Positions 46,695-60,008 of a stretch of 64,000 nucleotides of DNA are shown one piece after another. The position numbers and the translations under genes were made by a program. Position 1 is the stretch's first letter, and every line of letters starts with the position of its first letter. The notes beneath the pieces are model-generated. The model saw nothing but the letters and a program-made list of their open reading frames with translations. It ran no database searches and had not been told where the DNA came from. This DNA is from Apostichopus japonicus (lineage: Eukaryota; Echinodermata; Holothuroidea; Aspidochirotida; Stichopodidae): assembly GCF_037975245.1 (NCBI RefSeq), contig NC_092576.1, forward strand, positions 31,164,611 through 31,228,610, given 5' to 3'.

Positions 46695-48642
46695 TTCTTC
46701 AGTTGAAATAATGGTAGAGCTATTCCAGTCTTTCTTGATTAGGAAAAATAATATTCTAACATGCACCTGTTACAGTGGTGAGTGATTAATGTTCACCACT
46801 GTGGTTGCTTTGAATATCAGTGATAAATTTAAGTACCTTCCCGCGCTCAGAAAATTTAATATTCAGATCTGCATATTTGGAGGGTTATTTTATTTCAGTT
46901 TGATCTGTAAGTGATTTGGGTATTGCTCGTCCAAGCCTGCACAGAATATGTTGCATCTCAAAAATTCAATGTACTATTTTGTGTCTCCTTTGCAAATTGA
47001 TGCCTCGTTTGTTACTCAGTGTCCGTTGGTTAAGAACTAACATAGTGTGTTTTCAAATCAAGAATTATATGACAAGACTTCAGCACTTTTCACACAATGT
47101 GCAATTTATAGTAGTTAAAAAGATGGGAAATGACCAAATATCTGAAATACTGAGGTATTAACACAGGATGAATTTTGGAATTATGCGTAACCAATTGTAA
47201 TACATGGCTACATTAAAACCCTCAAAACATACATACTAACGTTCAAGACTAATATTCGAAGCTCTATATCAGGCCAATAAAGATAATACTAACTTTGTAT
47301 TGTTGTCTTGCGCCTACATTTCTTCCGTGATTAATTTAGGCAGTATTGGCCCTTGACTTGATATGAATCTGCTTGCTAGACATTTCCAAACGCAAGTGGA
47401 TTTGTTTTTCGAATAGAAAAATCAACAAATTCCTAACCCTCAATTTAGTACCGACTCCAATAGTGAAACTATTATACACATACCCTATTACCATAATTCA
47501 TTTCACGAAAATGTAAATATTTCACACTTTAATCTAAGCTTACTGTTTAAAATATATTAAATAAAGATGAGAAGTATATGTATTTCTGTGAACTGATCAA
47601 TTCACAATACAAGCAAGTTTCGTGTGATTCAATTCAGTTTGTGAACAGACGGTCGTCCGTCGAATATCTCAAATTGAGCAGGAAGTAGATACTTAAGAAA
47701 AAAAAAACATGAGTAAATTTGCATGTTATTTGAGAACTTATAATCATTACTTTGAAAACTTCGAACGCAGATTATTTCTTTGAATTCTTACTTGTTAATG
47801 TTAAAAAAATCCCATTACATATTTTTCTACCCCTTTTCACCCAGTTCAATTGGATACCATATTTTTAAACGATAACCGTCAGAAACGGACACTTAGAAGA
47901 ACGAAGCGGCTGATCAAACAAACAATAAATATATCCATTCTGCGTTGGATTTTCGTACTCTCAAGTAAAAACTATCGGAATTGAGATATATTCTAAAGAA
48001 TATGGAATGGTTTAGATTTTCTTAACTTTAAACCCTGACAAAACAAAACTTCGTCAATTTGAAGAATGATTGATTTCCCATTTATTCTTTGGTATTTTCA
48101 TGATATAAATTGCTCTTCTTTATGAAATTACTCACTACATAAATGTTTTGGGATAGATGAAGGCGTTTGGTTGTAAATCAATACCAGTGTCAGATTAATG
48201 CAGATTTCTGGTTTACGTTTTCTGATGTTTAGGTCTTCTCACGCCATGAGGGTATAACAGCAAGTTTGGCATCTAAAAATAGTCACTGAAAAGACTATTG
48301 TTGGATGTGGAACTAGGCTTGCAAAATGCTTTCAACTGACAGACACTTTCTTGGCATTGCGTTTTATTATTCATGTCTTTTCGATTGTGGTTAACAATGG
48401 TTACGATTAAGTGAGAACTTATTTAGCAAAATGCTTTCTTCTGAAACACATTTTCTTAAAATGCATTTTTTTCATCTTTTAATTTCGTTTGTGGTTGACT
48501 ACTTAATGAGATCTGCTCCAATCAGTCCGAATTTGCCCATGACTTAACAAGCCAACTCAGCAACATACATTCTATATGACCATAGGAAGCACATACTCTA
48601 CTATTTCAACAATACACAATAAAACAACAATGTTATACAAAC
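46695..48642. other. No exon confirmed
   Basis: Expected position of further exons of the Ig-domain gene on the minus strand, but none could be supported by eye. Confidence 0.45.
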
Positions 48643-48964
48643 CTTGCACATGCAAATGATGTGTGCATAGTATAGATGCGTTCCGAATGCATTCATAAAC
48701 ACCTTCGTGTAAAATAGATACGAGTTGAATAGATATCGAGTAGTTTGAAACAAGCGAAATACTTTTTGCATACTGATCTTTGACCAAGTGATTTCCGTAA
48801 TATAGTAAACTGCCTTTAAATCTCCAATTGGTTTGGAGTCCGCCAATTTTTTGACAGCAGTCTAATAATACCTGATCTGATACGGTGACTGTATGCTTAA
48901 ATTCTTCACCTAAACCGATGTGCAGTCCACATAACATGACAATCGCAATCGAAAACTTGAACAT
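48643..48964 (-). CDS. Secreted or surface Ig-domain protein, first coding exon
   Basis: The ATG at 48964 opens a frame with a clear signal peptide (residues 1-19, hydrophobic core SIAIVMLCGLHIGLG) and one Ig-like domain from about 22 to 105. The domain shows LLDCC (Cys36/37), Trp47 twelve or so residues later, and the closing EGVYEC (Cys92), the V-type spacing, plus N-glycosylation sites NYS and NAS. The open frame runs to 48572, but AAG|GTTTGT at 48643/48642 is a good donor in phase 1, the usual phase for Ig exons, and the residues after it look like intron. Later exons (second domain, transmembrane part) were not found. Extracellular recognition or adhesion is likely. The exact family is not recognised. 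Confidence 0.72.
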
Positions 48965-49505
48965 TATTATAGTATTGTCTTCTTATCGATTTACAGAATA
49001 GTTTACACTCACTAACACGTAGCAGCTAGTTGACAAAGCGCAGCAACACACATAGACGTTTTACAAGGGCGTATCCTTTTCATCGTTTCCTTTCGTACGG
49101 ATGCCCACAGAAGGCATTTCCCCCCTCGAACACAATTCATGAAATGAGTTCTGTGTAAGTACTGAAATTGACAATATGTGATACTAACAAGAAAAGAAAG
49201 CGAAAATACAATTATGGGCTTCAGTGAGTATCAATCAGGCTTTATAATTGTTTTTCACAGTCACCAACATTTGTGAAAGTTCAATCCGTACGTACCATAC
49301 AGCTCTAGGGAAGGAAGAGAACAGACGGAGAGTCCGCCGGGTCGTCTCATGCCATTGAAATGAAAATAAAAAGTGGAGATTGTAAAATAAGTTTCAAAAA
49401 TAGGAACTTCATTAGTATGAGGTTATTTAACATTCTCACTTTTATTCCGATGAATCTAATATTCTACTACAGGAAAACTTGCTCTTCAGCCGTTTTCCAT
49501 GAAAC
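48965..49505. other. Upstream region of the Ig-domain gene
   Basis: Probably holds its 5' UTR and promoter. No clear TATA motif, no other gene. Confidence 0.4.
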
Positions 49506-49961
49506 CATAGGCGTAGGAGGCGGGGGGGGGGGGGGGGGGGCTGGGGGGCTGCAGCCCCCCAACCAAAATTGTGTGTGAAAATTCGGGCAATATGCTGAGA
49601 ATTTTTCGGGCACCTACTGAAAGAAGAATAATTTGCAATGTGTTTTTCAATGGTTAAACTGATATTATTATTATCGTTTTTATTGTAACGACTTCCCCAA
49701 TAATTCTAACCAATATGGAAGGGTTACAACACGGAAAATATAACCAAAATTTTCGCGCGCTGCACGCGCGTTCAACATCTTAATGTGCATATTATATAGG
49801 CATTCATCGGTTAGTGGCATGTGATGTAATAAACGATGAATGACTATATGATATGCACATTAAGATGTTGAATCCGCGCGGAGCGCGCGAAAAATTTTGG
49901 TTATATTTTTCGGGCAAGTCGTTACAGCCCCCCCAAATCAAATTAGGCTCCTACGCCTATG
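49506..49961. mobile_element. hAT-like MITE with long internal palindrome, 456 bp
   Basis: TIR CATAGGCGTAGGAG at both ends in opposite orientation, flanked by perfect 8-bp repeats CATGAAAC (49498-49505 and 49962-49969). A poly-G run sits by the left end. The interior (about 49736-49910) is a near-palindrome with arms of roughly 75-90 bp (ATAACCAAAATTTTCGCGCG ... CGCGCGAAAAATTTTGGTTAT). No transposase. The 8-bp duplication fits hAT. A similar end lies at 55560-55605. Confidence 0.82.
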
Positions 49962-49969
49962 CATGAAAC

Positions 49970-51315
49970 TATATGCTAACCAGTATGGAAAATTGGTTTG
50001 TTAGTGTTACAGAAATGGTTGAATAATACTTTATCAGTATACAATAAACTATCAATTACTTTGACATAATCAGAATCTGCTATCTCTCAGAATGACTGTC
50101 CAGAACAAGGAACGAAAACAATGATGTCTTTAGATGAACGAGTATTTTCAAAGCAGAAGTGAATTTGTGGCAACAACATACGCTGCGTTCAATAAGGAAA
50201 AATACTCCCTCAGCCTTACCAGACACTGTTACTCTTGACAAAAGGAATTTCATTTGCGATATCATATGCTTCTTTGGGCCACACTATTGATTTATTACAT
50301 TGCATATTACATATTATCACATGCCCCATTGTAGTGAAACTTGGTATGATGCTGTTAGGTGATAACAGGTATGTGTTGATGTAAGATAAATTTGACATAT
50401 TTCCATATTAGTGAGGGGTGTGGATTCATATAATTGTGCATCATATAGCTTAGGTGTGCAATAACTCGATAGAGGAATACTCGATGCTCCTCATATAGTC
50501 ACTGTGTAGATGCATTATAGTGATTAGAAGAAACCTATTGTTTCTGGTGGTTATATTATAGATATTAATGAGGTGAAGGGGTCAAACCTCACAACTTCAT
50601 GCATGTTTTTATGTGTACATTTTATTTTAAAGAACATCAATTTTGTAAATCAATTTCAGCTAGGAACCATTCAATGCACTCCATTGGTTTGACCAGTTTT
50701 GCCCATCTAGTTATCTCTTTCTTTGCACAATAACTTTGTTGTTTGAATAAAGGACATGCATCTTCTAGTGTCATCAAAGAACATAGATGTAAATAACGCC
50801 TCTTATTTTAAAGAAGTAGACATATGACTATAAAAATGATGTGTCCCTCACAGAACTAGGCCTAACTAAATATGCCCAGTCTTATGTCTTGCTCTGCATT
50901 TGGTTCAGAAAATGCCCTGTTTATTACCTTAATTCATAAGATGTATTCAGCAAACACTTATACTGGCCACGGCTTATCTAAATGCATTCTATAAGTTTTC
51001 CTTGTTTTGACTTGCACTAGTATTGATGTATAAATACAATGTTCTCAATGGCAACATAGTTAATGGACTAAGGGGATATCAAGCCAACGATCAATTTTTT
51101 TTCTCTCATCTTTTCCAATTTAAACGCGAAAGTAGAACAAATGTATCACATAAGAACTTGCTTCTTTGAGAGGATGAAACCATTAAAATGCTGTTAATGG
51201 TTTATTCATGAAAGAATAAAAAAAAAATTAAAGTCTAAAAACGTTAAGCCCATTCGAAAAAAGGCCAAAAATGTACCTTTTGCAGATAAACAAGTACAAA
51301 TAACCAATTGTGTCA
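49970..51315. other. No gene seen
   Basis: AT-rich unique sequence without exon or repeat recognised. Confidence 0.5.
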
Positions 51316-52830
<1,515 letters not shown>

Positions 52831-54014
52831 CACTAACACTCCGTAACACTTCCATATGAATTATTTTCATATAAAATAAGATAAAATGATGGCTATGTGA
52901 ATTTGTATGACTGAAAAATGAATGTGTTGCAAAAATTTAGTAATTCAAAACTGTACATCCTATTAACACTTCAGCCATTTCTGCAAATTTTCAGCCATGT
53001 CAAGATTATTCATGCTCATGGTTTCATTATATTCACAGAAAAATTAACTAAATAATTACACAATTGTGATTCTTTCATTTTCATGCAAAATTGCGACTTG
53101 TCAAAAGCTAATTTAATCAGCATGCAGTGGCCAAGTTTTTCCCACGTCAAAACAAATCAGATATATTGTCAAATTAAGTCAAAACAATCTGCGCGGTCAG
53201 AGTCAACTGGCGTCAGTAGAAACCAGTATGAAGTCATGTAGGTGTAGCATGTATTCCTATGTGTGTCAGTGTTTTCGTAAATAAAGTATAGTCTACTAAA
53301 TACATGATATGTCGAAAATGCCTACCAGACTGCTGGATATTCACTTGACCTAGCATTAATTATTTTTGCGTCAATAAACAGATATATATAGGACGCTAAT
53401 GCATTCTGATTGTAGCCATTGCCTATGTATGCTAAGGGAGAGGTTTGGTTTTTCCTATCATAAACTGTTTTTAAATTGTTATTTCTGAATCCTACAGCTG
53501 CGCACAGCTGCGCACAGCTGCTCTGATCAAAGACATGCGCTATATTCTAGGGCCACTCGGACAGTTGAGATCGAGTAAAAAATAAGTGTCTTTCATAAGT
53601 GACGTACTTCCGTGGCTGACAATAAGTCTCAAATTTCTATTTAATTTTTTTTATAATAACACATTACGTATATACCGCGCGTTTAGAGAGGTCAGTATCG
53701 GGGTAAAAACTTTAAGGCCACTCTAGGTCAAGAATTACCGAAAGTAGAGATATATCACGTGAAAAGGAACCTTAAACAACACCGACACACACACACACTA
53801 CCACAGTGGCAGTACCTTGTGTCATGTCTTACTGTCCTTTTCTCTTATTGGCTGCTGTTAGTGTTGGCTGCAACCTTCAATGAGGCCGTTCTACATGCCA
53901 GATATAAACTTTATTGATTGGCCGAAGTAGGACAAGGCCCACCTTGACAGGTATAACTTCTCGCATAATGCAACGAGATTTCTCGCGACAGAATACCTCG
54001 CGACGAATTGAATT
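52831..54014. other. No gene seen
   Basis: AT-rich. Contains a triple CAGCTGCGCA repeat near 53500 and a CA run near 53790. Confidence 0.5.
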
Positions 54015-54026
54015 TGGAGAACGGAA

Positions 54027-54115
54027 GGAATTGGACAACGGAATGAAATTGGACAATGGAATGAAATTGGACAACGGAATGAAATTGAACAACGGAATGA
54101 AATTGGACAACGGAA
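54027..54115. repeat. 18-bp tandem repeat
   Basis: About five copies of GGAATGAAATTGGACAAC, a multiple of three, so a frame stays open. No protein implied. Confidence 0.9.
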
Positions 54116-55059
54116 GTTTCCTCGAATGCAACCTAAGTTAGGCCTACCGCGGCGTCAACCTGAGTTTCGCCCACGGCAACATAAGTTTCTGAAACATATT
54201 TGGTACAAACGGCGTGCATTACGATTAACCTTGACCTTTGCCGTTGTATTCATGAAACGCCTAACGCGGCCATGTTTTTACATGAACTTTACTTTCCGGT
54301 TCGCTCACACACATTAACTGTATGCTTGTTCAATGTATAGCTTTGTGCTTGCAAACTACGGTTCGTTGTGCAGCCATATTTTACGCGCGGCAACCACCAG
54401 TACATTTCCATATTCGGTTTATCTACTTATATGCTTGAAAACACTGTTACGTACATCTTGATCATTCGAGTTGGAAACTAGTATCAGTTGAATACAGGTA
54501 AGTACTTAATCATTTTTAAGAATCTCTAGTCTTGAACATTTAACGATTAGCCTATCATGTCGACAGGTAAGTAGGTTACTAAACTAACATTTTGTGTGTC
54601 AACCATATTCTTGAAAACGGTGTTAACAGGTTGCCCTACATCATTTCATGATAGCGTTTTAATATTTTAAACAACCATATTGAAATAATTCAACTACCGT
54701 AACCGTTACTGTGTACCAGATTTATGTACACTACATGTATTAACATAGACATAAACCGCCAAAACCAGTTTAATAATGCCTATCACTTTACCACTAATGA
54801 GAGTTGTAGTTGTACATGTATGCATAACACATAACATTGTAGGGTAGGGAAGGAATGTACATGCCCTTCCCTTGTTATACATGTCTGTCGTTGCTCTCCG
54901 ATCTTATGTTTAGTGGGGAAGGGGAAGAGAAACTGCGCCGTTTTCTTCGCCTCATATATCAGGGTAAGAAAAAGAGGAGAGAAAAAAAAGAGAAGAAAAA
55001 AGGAAAAAGAGGGGAAAAAAAGGGGCCATATTGGAAAGTACTTTGACCATACGCCAAAG
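54116..55059. other. No confirmed gene; consensus donors present
   Basis: Somewhat more CpG-rich at 54130-54420. Two CAGGTAAGT donors at about 54496 and 54565 (plus) could belong to a 5' non-coding exon, but no coding exon follows within reach. Confidence 0.25.
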
Positions 55060-56262
55060 AAATACGCCAAGGTGGATGTGGTTTTGTTCTGTATTTGTAC
55101 GCCACACTATATAAGCGGAGCGCCACCATCGGTTGGCGCCGAGCGTACAAAAAAGAAATTGGTCAATAATGCCTCCCAGATCGCAGGAAATGGCACTTCC
55201 CGGACGATATAACTTACATCTGTAATTGTATATTTGGAGGTTTCATGTAATGAAAATTTGGGTGAAATCATCATGCATAATGGGTATAGCAATATATTAG
55301 TACCACCCTGGAACACATCACATGACCCTCCATGCATGGTATGCGCGTATTTACTGTGTGAAAGTTTCTCCAGATTTTATTAAACTCGATGGTCTGAACC
55401 ATGTTGCGTCACTTGCACTGTTGCGTCTGAATTTTCCTCCGCGCTCCATGAAAGTTGCGCAGTATACCGCGGGATGCTAATGTAAACAACGACATGTCTT
55501 ATGTAGATAGAGAAAAAGCATGGAGGTCCAATTATGTCAAAACTCTCTTTTACATTAGTAATGGCGAATTAGGAGCTTCAGCCCCCCGGCTCCTACGCCT
55601 ATGTGTGTAGTGTTCGGTTTGGAAATATCTGCTATTTTTTTCATTTCCTTCAACGAAGTTTTATAATAGCCGTTATAAGAGGTTTCAATATTTGTACACC
55701 AATAAATTAACTGTGTCTGAATTTTCTAAAATTTCTGACCAACATTCTTCATCACACTTCCCTCTACTCGTGCAATTTTTACTGGACTGTTAGGGGTTGA
55801 AGGAGGTTTTTCTATATTGGTTGTCCACAGATGAAATTTTGTGCAACATTATGGGTATGTTTTGAAGTGAGTTTATTCACAAGAATGTGAATTTTCAAAT
55901 TCTGAACAAATAATGGGCTTAAAACCTTGAAAAATGGTGCTTAGGGTATTGTGGGCCGCGACGTAGAATAACCTACAAAATCAATGATCCACAGGAGATG
56001 TGATTCGGTCAAGCATGACTAGTGACAATCTTCAAAAAGGTTATGGATGGAAAAACACTATTGGGAAATACTTGTTTCTCAGGCAAAAAGTGTACATCTG
56101 GTTGGTCATTTACAAGCCCGAGAAGTGTCATTTCCGGTGATCTGGGTGGTATCAAAACCAGAAATGTTCTTGTACTGTACGCCGATGGTGGCACTCCACT
56201 TAGATAGTAATTCGTGCCCCCTGGGTTACAAAATCCTGGATACGCCCCTGTATATTGTATTT
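55060..56262. repeat. Fragments of the MITE family seen at 18.4 kb
   Basis: 55085-55215 (reverse) and 56100-56262 (direct) share words with 18870-18970: CATTTCCGG, a GTACGCC/GTATGCGCC stretch and GGTGGCRCTCC-CTTA. The stretch at 56215-56262 ends like a MITE terminus (GGATACGCCCCTG). 55560-55605 ends in GGCTCCTACGCCTATG, as at 49961. Full boundaries are unclear. Confidence 0.55.
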
Positions 56263-56368
56263 TTCACCTGCGCTCTACTGGATATTTTTAGAAGTTAGGT
56301 AACTTGGGAAGACCGGAGACTTCAGTCAAAGACAGGAAATTCTTCAGTTCACTAACATATTTACTAGT

Positions 56369-57433
56369 GTTCGACCGATAATCGGTTAGATCATCGGCAT
56401 CGGGCAGATTATCAGTCAATTGGTAAACAATCTGCACTGGAAAAATCCATTGCACTACAGATTATTTGGAACCGATTATTACGTTTCACATAAAGGATTG
56501 TATGTTTCCGCGCTTTTGATTCCCCACAACCATAACGGGAGAAAAATGTGGATCATTCGATTCAACGCAATACATAGCCGGGGAAGGTGCGCTTATATAC
56601 AGTGTAACAGAATCGCAAGTCCCTCGCGCGAGTTTGTGCTAATGCTGTTCGATATACTATCCAGTTTTGGCAGTTAACATCATACAGTTTATCCGCGATA
56701 AGCTTAGTTGGACAATGTATATACAGTAATTATTTTGTTTTCACTTCGCTTCTTGCATCTATCAAAACCTCCTGTTATCATGATTGATAAGGAAGATTAA
56801 ATGTCTCGACTAAATATAAAAAGGCTGTTGACAAAGTCAATGGGACTTTAGTGTGTGATTTCTCCCACATGTAGTTAAGTCGATGGAGAAGCGCCATGAT
56901 TTACTGTGTATGAGCGTTTGAAACAACGTTCGATCTGAATGTTTCCCTCACAGATGTTACTCATTGAAAACTTGAAGCAAACGTTCGGGATTGTTTCATT
57001 TTTCATAATAAAATAAAACTGTTAGCAAACTGCTTATCCACTAAAAAGCCTCTGTAAGAGAATGTGTACAAGTAAGTTGGCCTGACGTTTCGATCCTGCT
57101 AGGATCGTAATGTCAGGCCAACTTACTTTTACACAAATTTTCCATATCAGATTTAGCCTATATTTCGATATCAGCTAAAGAAATAACGAATATGTTATAT
57201 CCGTGTGGTATACTTTTCACTTGTTTATACGTTGGAGTGGCAACACTGATAATGTAATTTGAATACCAGTTGTAAAAGCTGTCCCTAACTTCTTCTTTTT
57301 TCATTTCGTAGCCAATGGCTACTTTTTTCCCCCTTCTGTAGTCTGTACAGCACTGTGCGGATTGCAATATTGCGGCTCCTCGTTATAAACATACAATTCC
57401 CCATGTATGTATTACAGTGTTCTTACTTGCTCC
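56369..57433 (+). mobile_element. Dispersed TIR-ended element, copy 2 (interrupted by Gypsy)
   Basis: Begins AGTGTTCGACCGAT, the inverse of the right end of copy 1 at 33373. 56775-57433 matches 30575-31690 on the same strand. Similarity stops abruptly at 57433/57434, where the Gypsy LTR begins, while copy 1 continues without a break. Confidence 0.65.
57071..57127. other. 57-nt hairpin conserved between element copies
   Basis: Outer arms AGTAAGTTGGCCTGAC (57071-57086) and its exact complement (57112-57127). Inner arms CGATCCT and AGGATCG around GCT. The counterpart at about 31301-31357 has different outer-arm bases (GGCGT/ACGCC) but is still paired. Confidence 0.8.
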
Positions 57434-58983
57434 TGTGAGGTAGTGCCCATTAGGCTACCGATTATTTACGTAATGTGCATGTACTCTCTAGAATACTTTT
57501 GTTCTACTTGGCGTTCCATGTTCAGCGCTTGCGGTTTCGCTCAGTAAGCCCTGTTCGTTCTCTCTTTATTCTATTCATTACGAAATCACCTTGCTTTACG
57601 TTCAACGGCAGCCATATTGTATATTACTATTTTGTTCTCATTACCGTCATTTATTGAGAGATGTAGCTCATCAGTCAACATGTTAGAGGTAAATACTATC
57701 TTAACTGTATTTGATACTTTTCGTCTCAAATTAAGTAGTTTTGAAAGCGAGATTAGGCAAACTTTTCGTAGACCCATAGTCGGGTCTCGTAAACACTCGC
57801 TGTTCAAAGTGTGCATACACGGTGCAACTTGTATTGTTCACCATATAGCTTCATTGTGTAAAGTACAGCGTGGTATTTCGTATAAACCCCGCAGATAGGC
57901 TGGTCTTTTTCAACTTAAATACATTTATCATCGGGCTTGTATCATGTAGATTTTATGTTCATTTTGTGGAGCAGATCCTTAAGATCATTATTGGATAACG
58001 TTGTATGAGCATTATTGTTTTATTAACGGCAAAGGTTAAGTTAAGTAAAAGTATTTAAGACTGGGCCCTTTGTTTCGTTACTGGCCCAATATTATGTAAT
58101 ATTGTATATATCGCTGACACGATTTCAGGTTAGCGCCCTCTTTTAGTAATTAAGATGGCGGCGCCCATGTGCGTTACACCAATGTACCGTATGGAGTTGT
58201 TTAGGCCTGAAGTTGTAACTGGTCTATTATACTAGAAGTTTTGCTTGTATTTTAGCTTGGATTGATATTACTCTCATGTTTATTTTATATTCTTTTATCT
58301 TATTTTATTGTTTTCTATTTTATATTCTTTTCTCTTATTTTATTGTTTTCTTAACCTATTTGCCTGGTCTATATGCCAATAGCCTAGGGCTTAATTACTT
58401 ACCTCTATGGGTTATATTATTATCTCATAAGGAAATGTACTGGTTTAATTGTATGTTGGTTAAAGCCACCTGTTTTCTATATTTATCAAAGACTGTTTCA
58501 CGATTACGATGAAGGTTATACTTGTTGTAGTATAGAGATTGTTGGGCAGACGTGTCCTTGGATTTAAATATCCCTCTCTCATTGGTTAGTTGAGCGAAAC
58601 TATGTTAACCTGACCCAAAATGGTCGCAGTTTAATGTATTGGTATTAGGTTTAACATAGGGTGTAGGCTTAAATGTCAGCCCTATTCAGTATAATGTTCT
58701 GCTATTTTCAGAGTTGCCTAATGGATATGTAAGAGTTCAGGTCATACAGTTACCCGTTATTTTCGTAAGATGTCTTGCCCATATATTTTCTTATTTTATA
58801 CTTATTAGTTTTGTTCTTCCTTTTTATTTTTGCAGTAGTTTACTCATCTCCAAGAGTAGATATTATCCACCGCCCTCTTACCATGCTTAAACATAACCCC
58901 CAATAAAGTTGCCACCACGTACGGAGAAGTACGGAATCTATTTGATTTGTTTTGTTTGTTCTTCCTTACTCTCTGTCATTACA
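57434..58983 (+). repeat. Gypsy 5' LTR, about 1550 bp
   Basis: The left edge is set by loss of similarity to copy 1 of the host repeat (31690) just before TGTGAGG. The right edge TTACA lies 3 bp before the primer site, giving TGT...ACA ends. A polyadenylation signal AATAAA is at 58902-58907. AAGATGGCGGC (58152-58162) is a YY1-type motif. A 93-codon ORF within (57617-57898) is probably not real. Confidence 0.75.
58152..58162 (+). promoter_or_regulatory. YY1-like motif in the LTR
   Basis: AAGATGGCGGC, the full YY1 core, about 720 bp into the LTR. The same core occurs at 6264-6274 in another repeat. A role in LTR transcription is inferred. Confidence 0.4.
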
Positions 58984-58986
58984 TTT

Positions 58987-59004
58987 TGGTGTCAGAAGTG
59001 GGAT
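58987..59004 (+). other. Gypsy primer-binding site (tRNA-Leu type)
   Basis: TGGTGTCAGAAGTGGGAT, complementary to the 3' 18 nt of an animal tRNA-Leu(CAA)-type tRNA including CCA. It lies three bases past the LTR end. Confidence 0.82.
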
Positions 59005-59057
59005 AGGCAATACTATTTTTAAAATCTAAAACGGCATAAAAGGGCGGTGGATATAAG

Positions 59058-60008
59058 ATGTCTAAATCAGTGATGAAAGACCTGCAGCGCCAGCTGGATG
59101 CTCTTGCAGAAAGTCTTGAGCAGGAGAAGGCCAAGAGGGAGGAAAAACTGGCAGAACGGGAGGTTCCGAACACCGTCTATGTGTTAGAGAAGGAGAGGAA
59201 GATAAGAGCATTCTCCGGTACTGAGGGACCATCAGTGAACAGCTTTCGGGAAGACATCCAGGCCGCACTGAAGGTACGAAGGTTATCCGATACCGATGCT
59301 GCAGACTTTATATTGGCCCACCTGGAGGGAGCAGCCAGGCAGGAAATGCGGCATCAACCGTCAAAAGTAACCACCGACCCAGATCTGCTCCTTCAGAAGT
59401 TGTCGGACACATTTGGGGACCGCCGTACCCTTGGCTCCCTGATGAGGGAACTGTGTAACAAAGTTCAACGAGAGGAGGAGACGATTGCAGAGTTTGCATT
59501 TAAACTCATGTCCCTAGCAGATCAGCTAAAGAAAGTACCTGGTGCCCCTGATGCAGAACAAGCCATCAAGGAGCAGTTTCGAGATGGGCTGCTTGACGGA
59601 GTGTTGCGGCGTGAGATTAAGAAGGCCTTGATACAAGATCCTGATGTGTCTTTCATTAAGTTGAGAGACTGGGCCCTTGATATGGCAGAAGAGGATCGTG
59701 ACCTCCCCAGAAGACGTGTACGAAAGCCTGTGAGTGCCGTCGAGGCAGACACCACTCAAATCACGAAAGCCCTGGTCGATTTGACGACAGCCGTAAAAAG
59801 CCAGGCTGAAGTGATGGAAGCCCTGCAGATCCAACAGTCAGGCATATTATCACGACTTGACAAGCTGGAGGCACAGAACACCCGACCTGCCCGCATCCCG
59901 AAGAAGGATCTGAGGTGCCATCGATGCCAAAAGATAGGTCATTTGGCGAGGGAATGCCGCAGCCCAGCACCTCTGTCACCTGCCGTCACTCAACATCAGG
60001 AAAACTAG
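59058..60008 (+). CDS. gag: Gypsy Gag
   Basis: 316 residues. ATG at 59058, 54 nt after the primer site. An N-terminal coiled-coil-like stretch (residues 5-35, Glu/Leu/Lys-rich) precedes a helical capsid-type region (about 45-225, for example FREDIQAALKVRRL, FGDRRTLGSLMREL and EQFRDGLLDGVLRREI). Then comes a second short coiled coil and one CCHC knuckle, CHRCQKIGHLAREC, at about 287-300. It forms the particle and packages element RNA. The last 148 nt overlap pol in the -1 frame. The stop at 60006 directly follows GGAAAAC, a partial match to a slippery heptamer. Confidence 0.92.
   Translation: MSKSVMKDLQRQLDALAESLEQEKAKREEKLAEREVPNTVYVLEKERKIRAFSGTEGPSVNSFREDIQAALKVRRLSDTDAADFILAHLEGAARQEMRHQPSKVTTDPDLLLQKLSDTFGDRRTLGSLMRELCNKVQREEETIAEFAFKLMSLADQLKKVPGAPDAEQAIKEQFRDGLLDGVLRREIKKALIQDPDVSFIKLRDWALDMAEEDRDLPRRRVRKPVSAVEADTTQITKALVDLTTAVKSQAEVMEALQIQQSGILSRLDKLEAQNTRPARIPKKDLRCHRCQKIGHLARECRSPAPLSPAVTQHQEN

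Noticed and set aside
57617-57898. 93-codon ORF in the Gypsy LTR
   Set aside because: No recognisable domain, and it sits within the inferred LTR.
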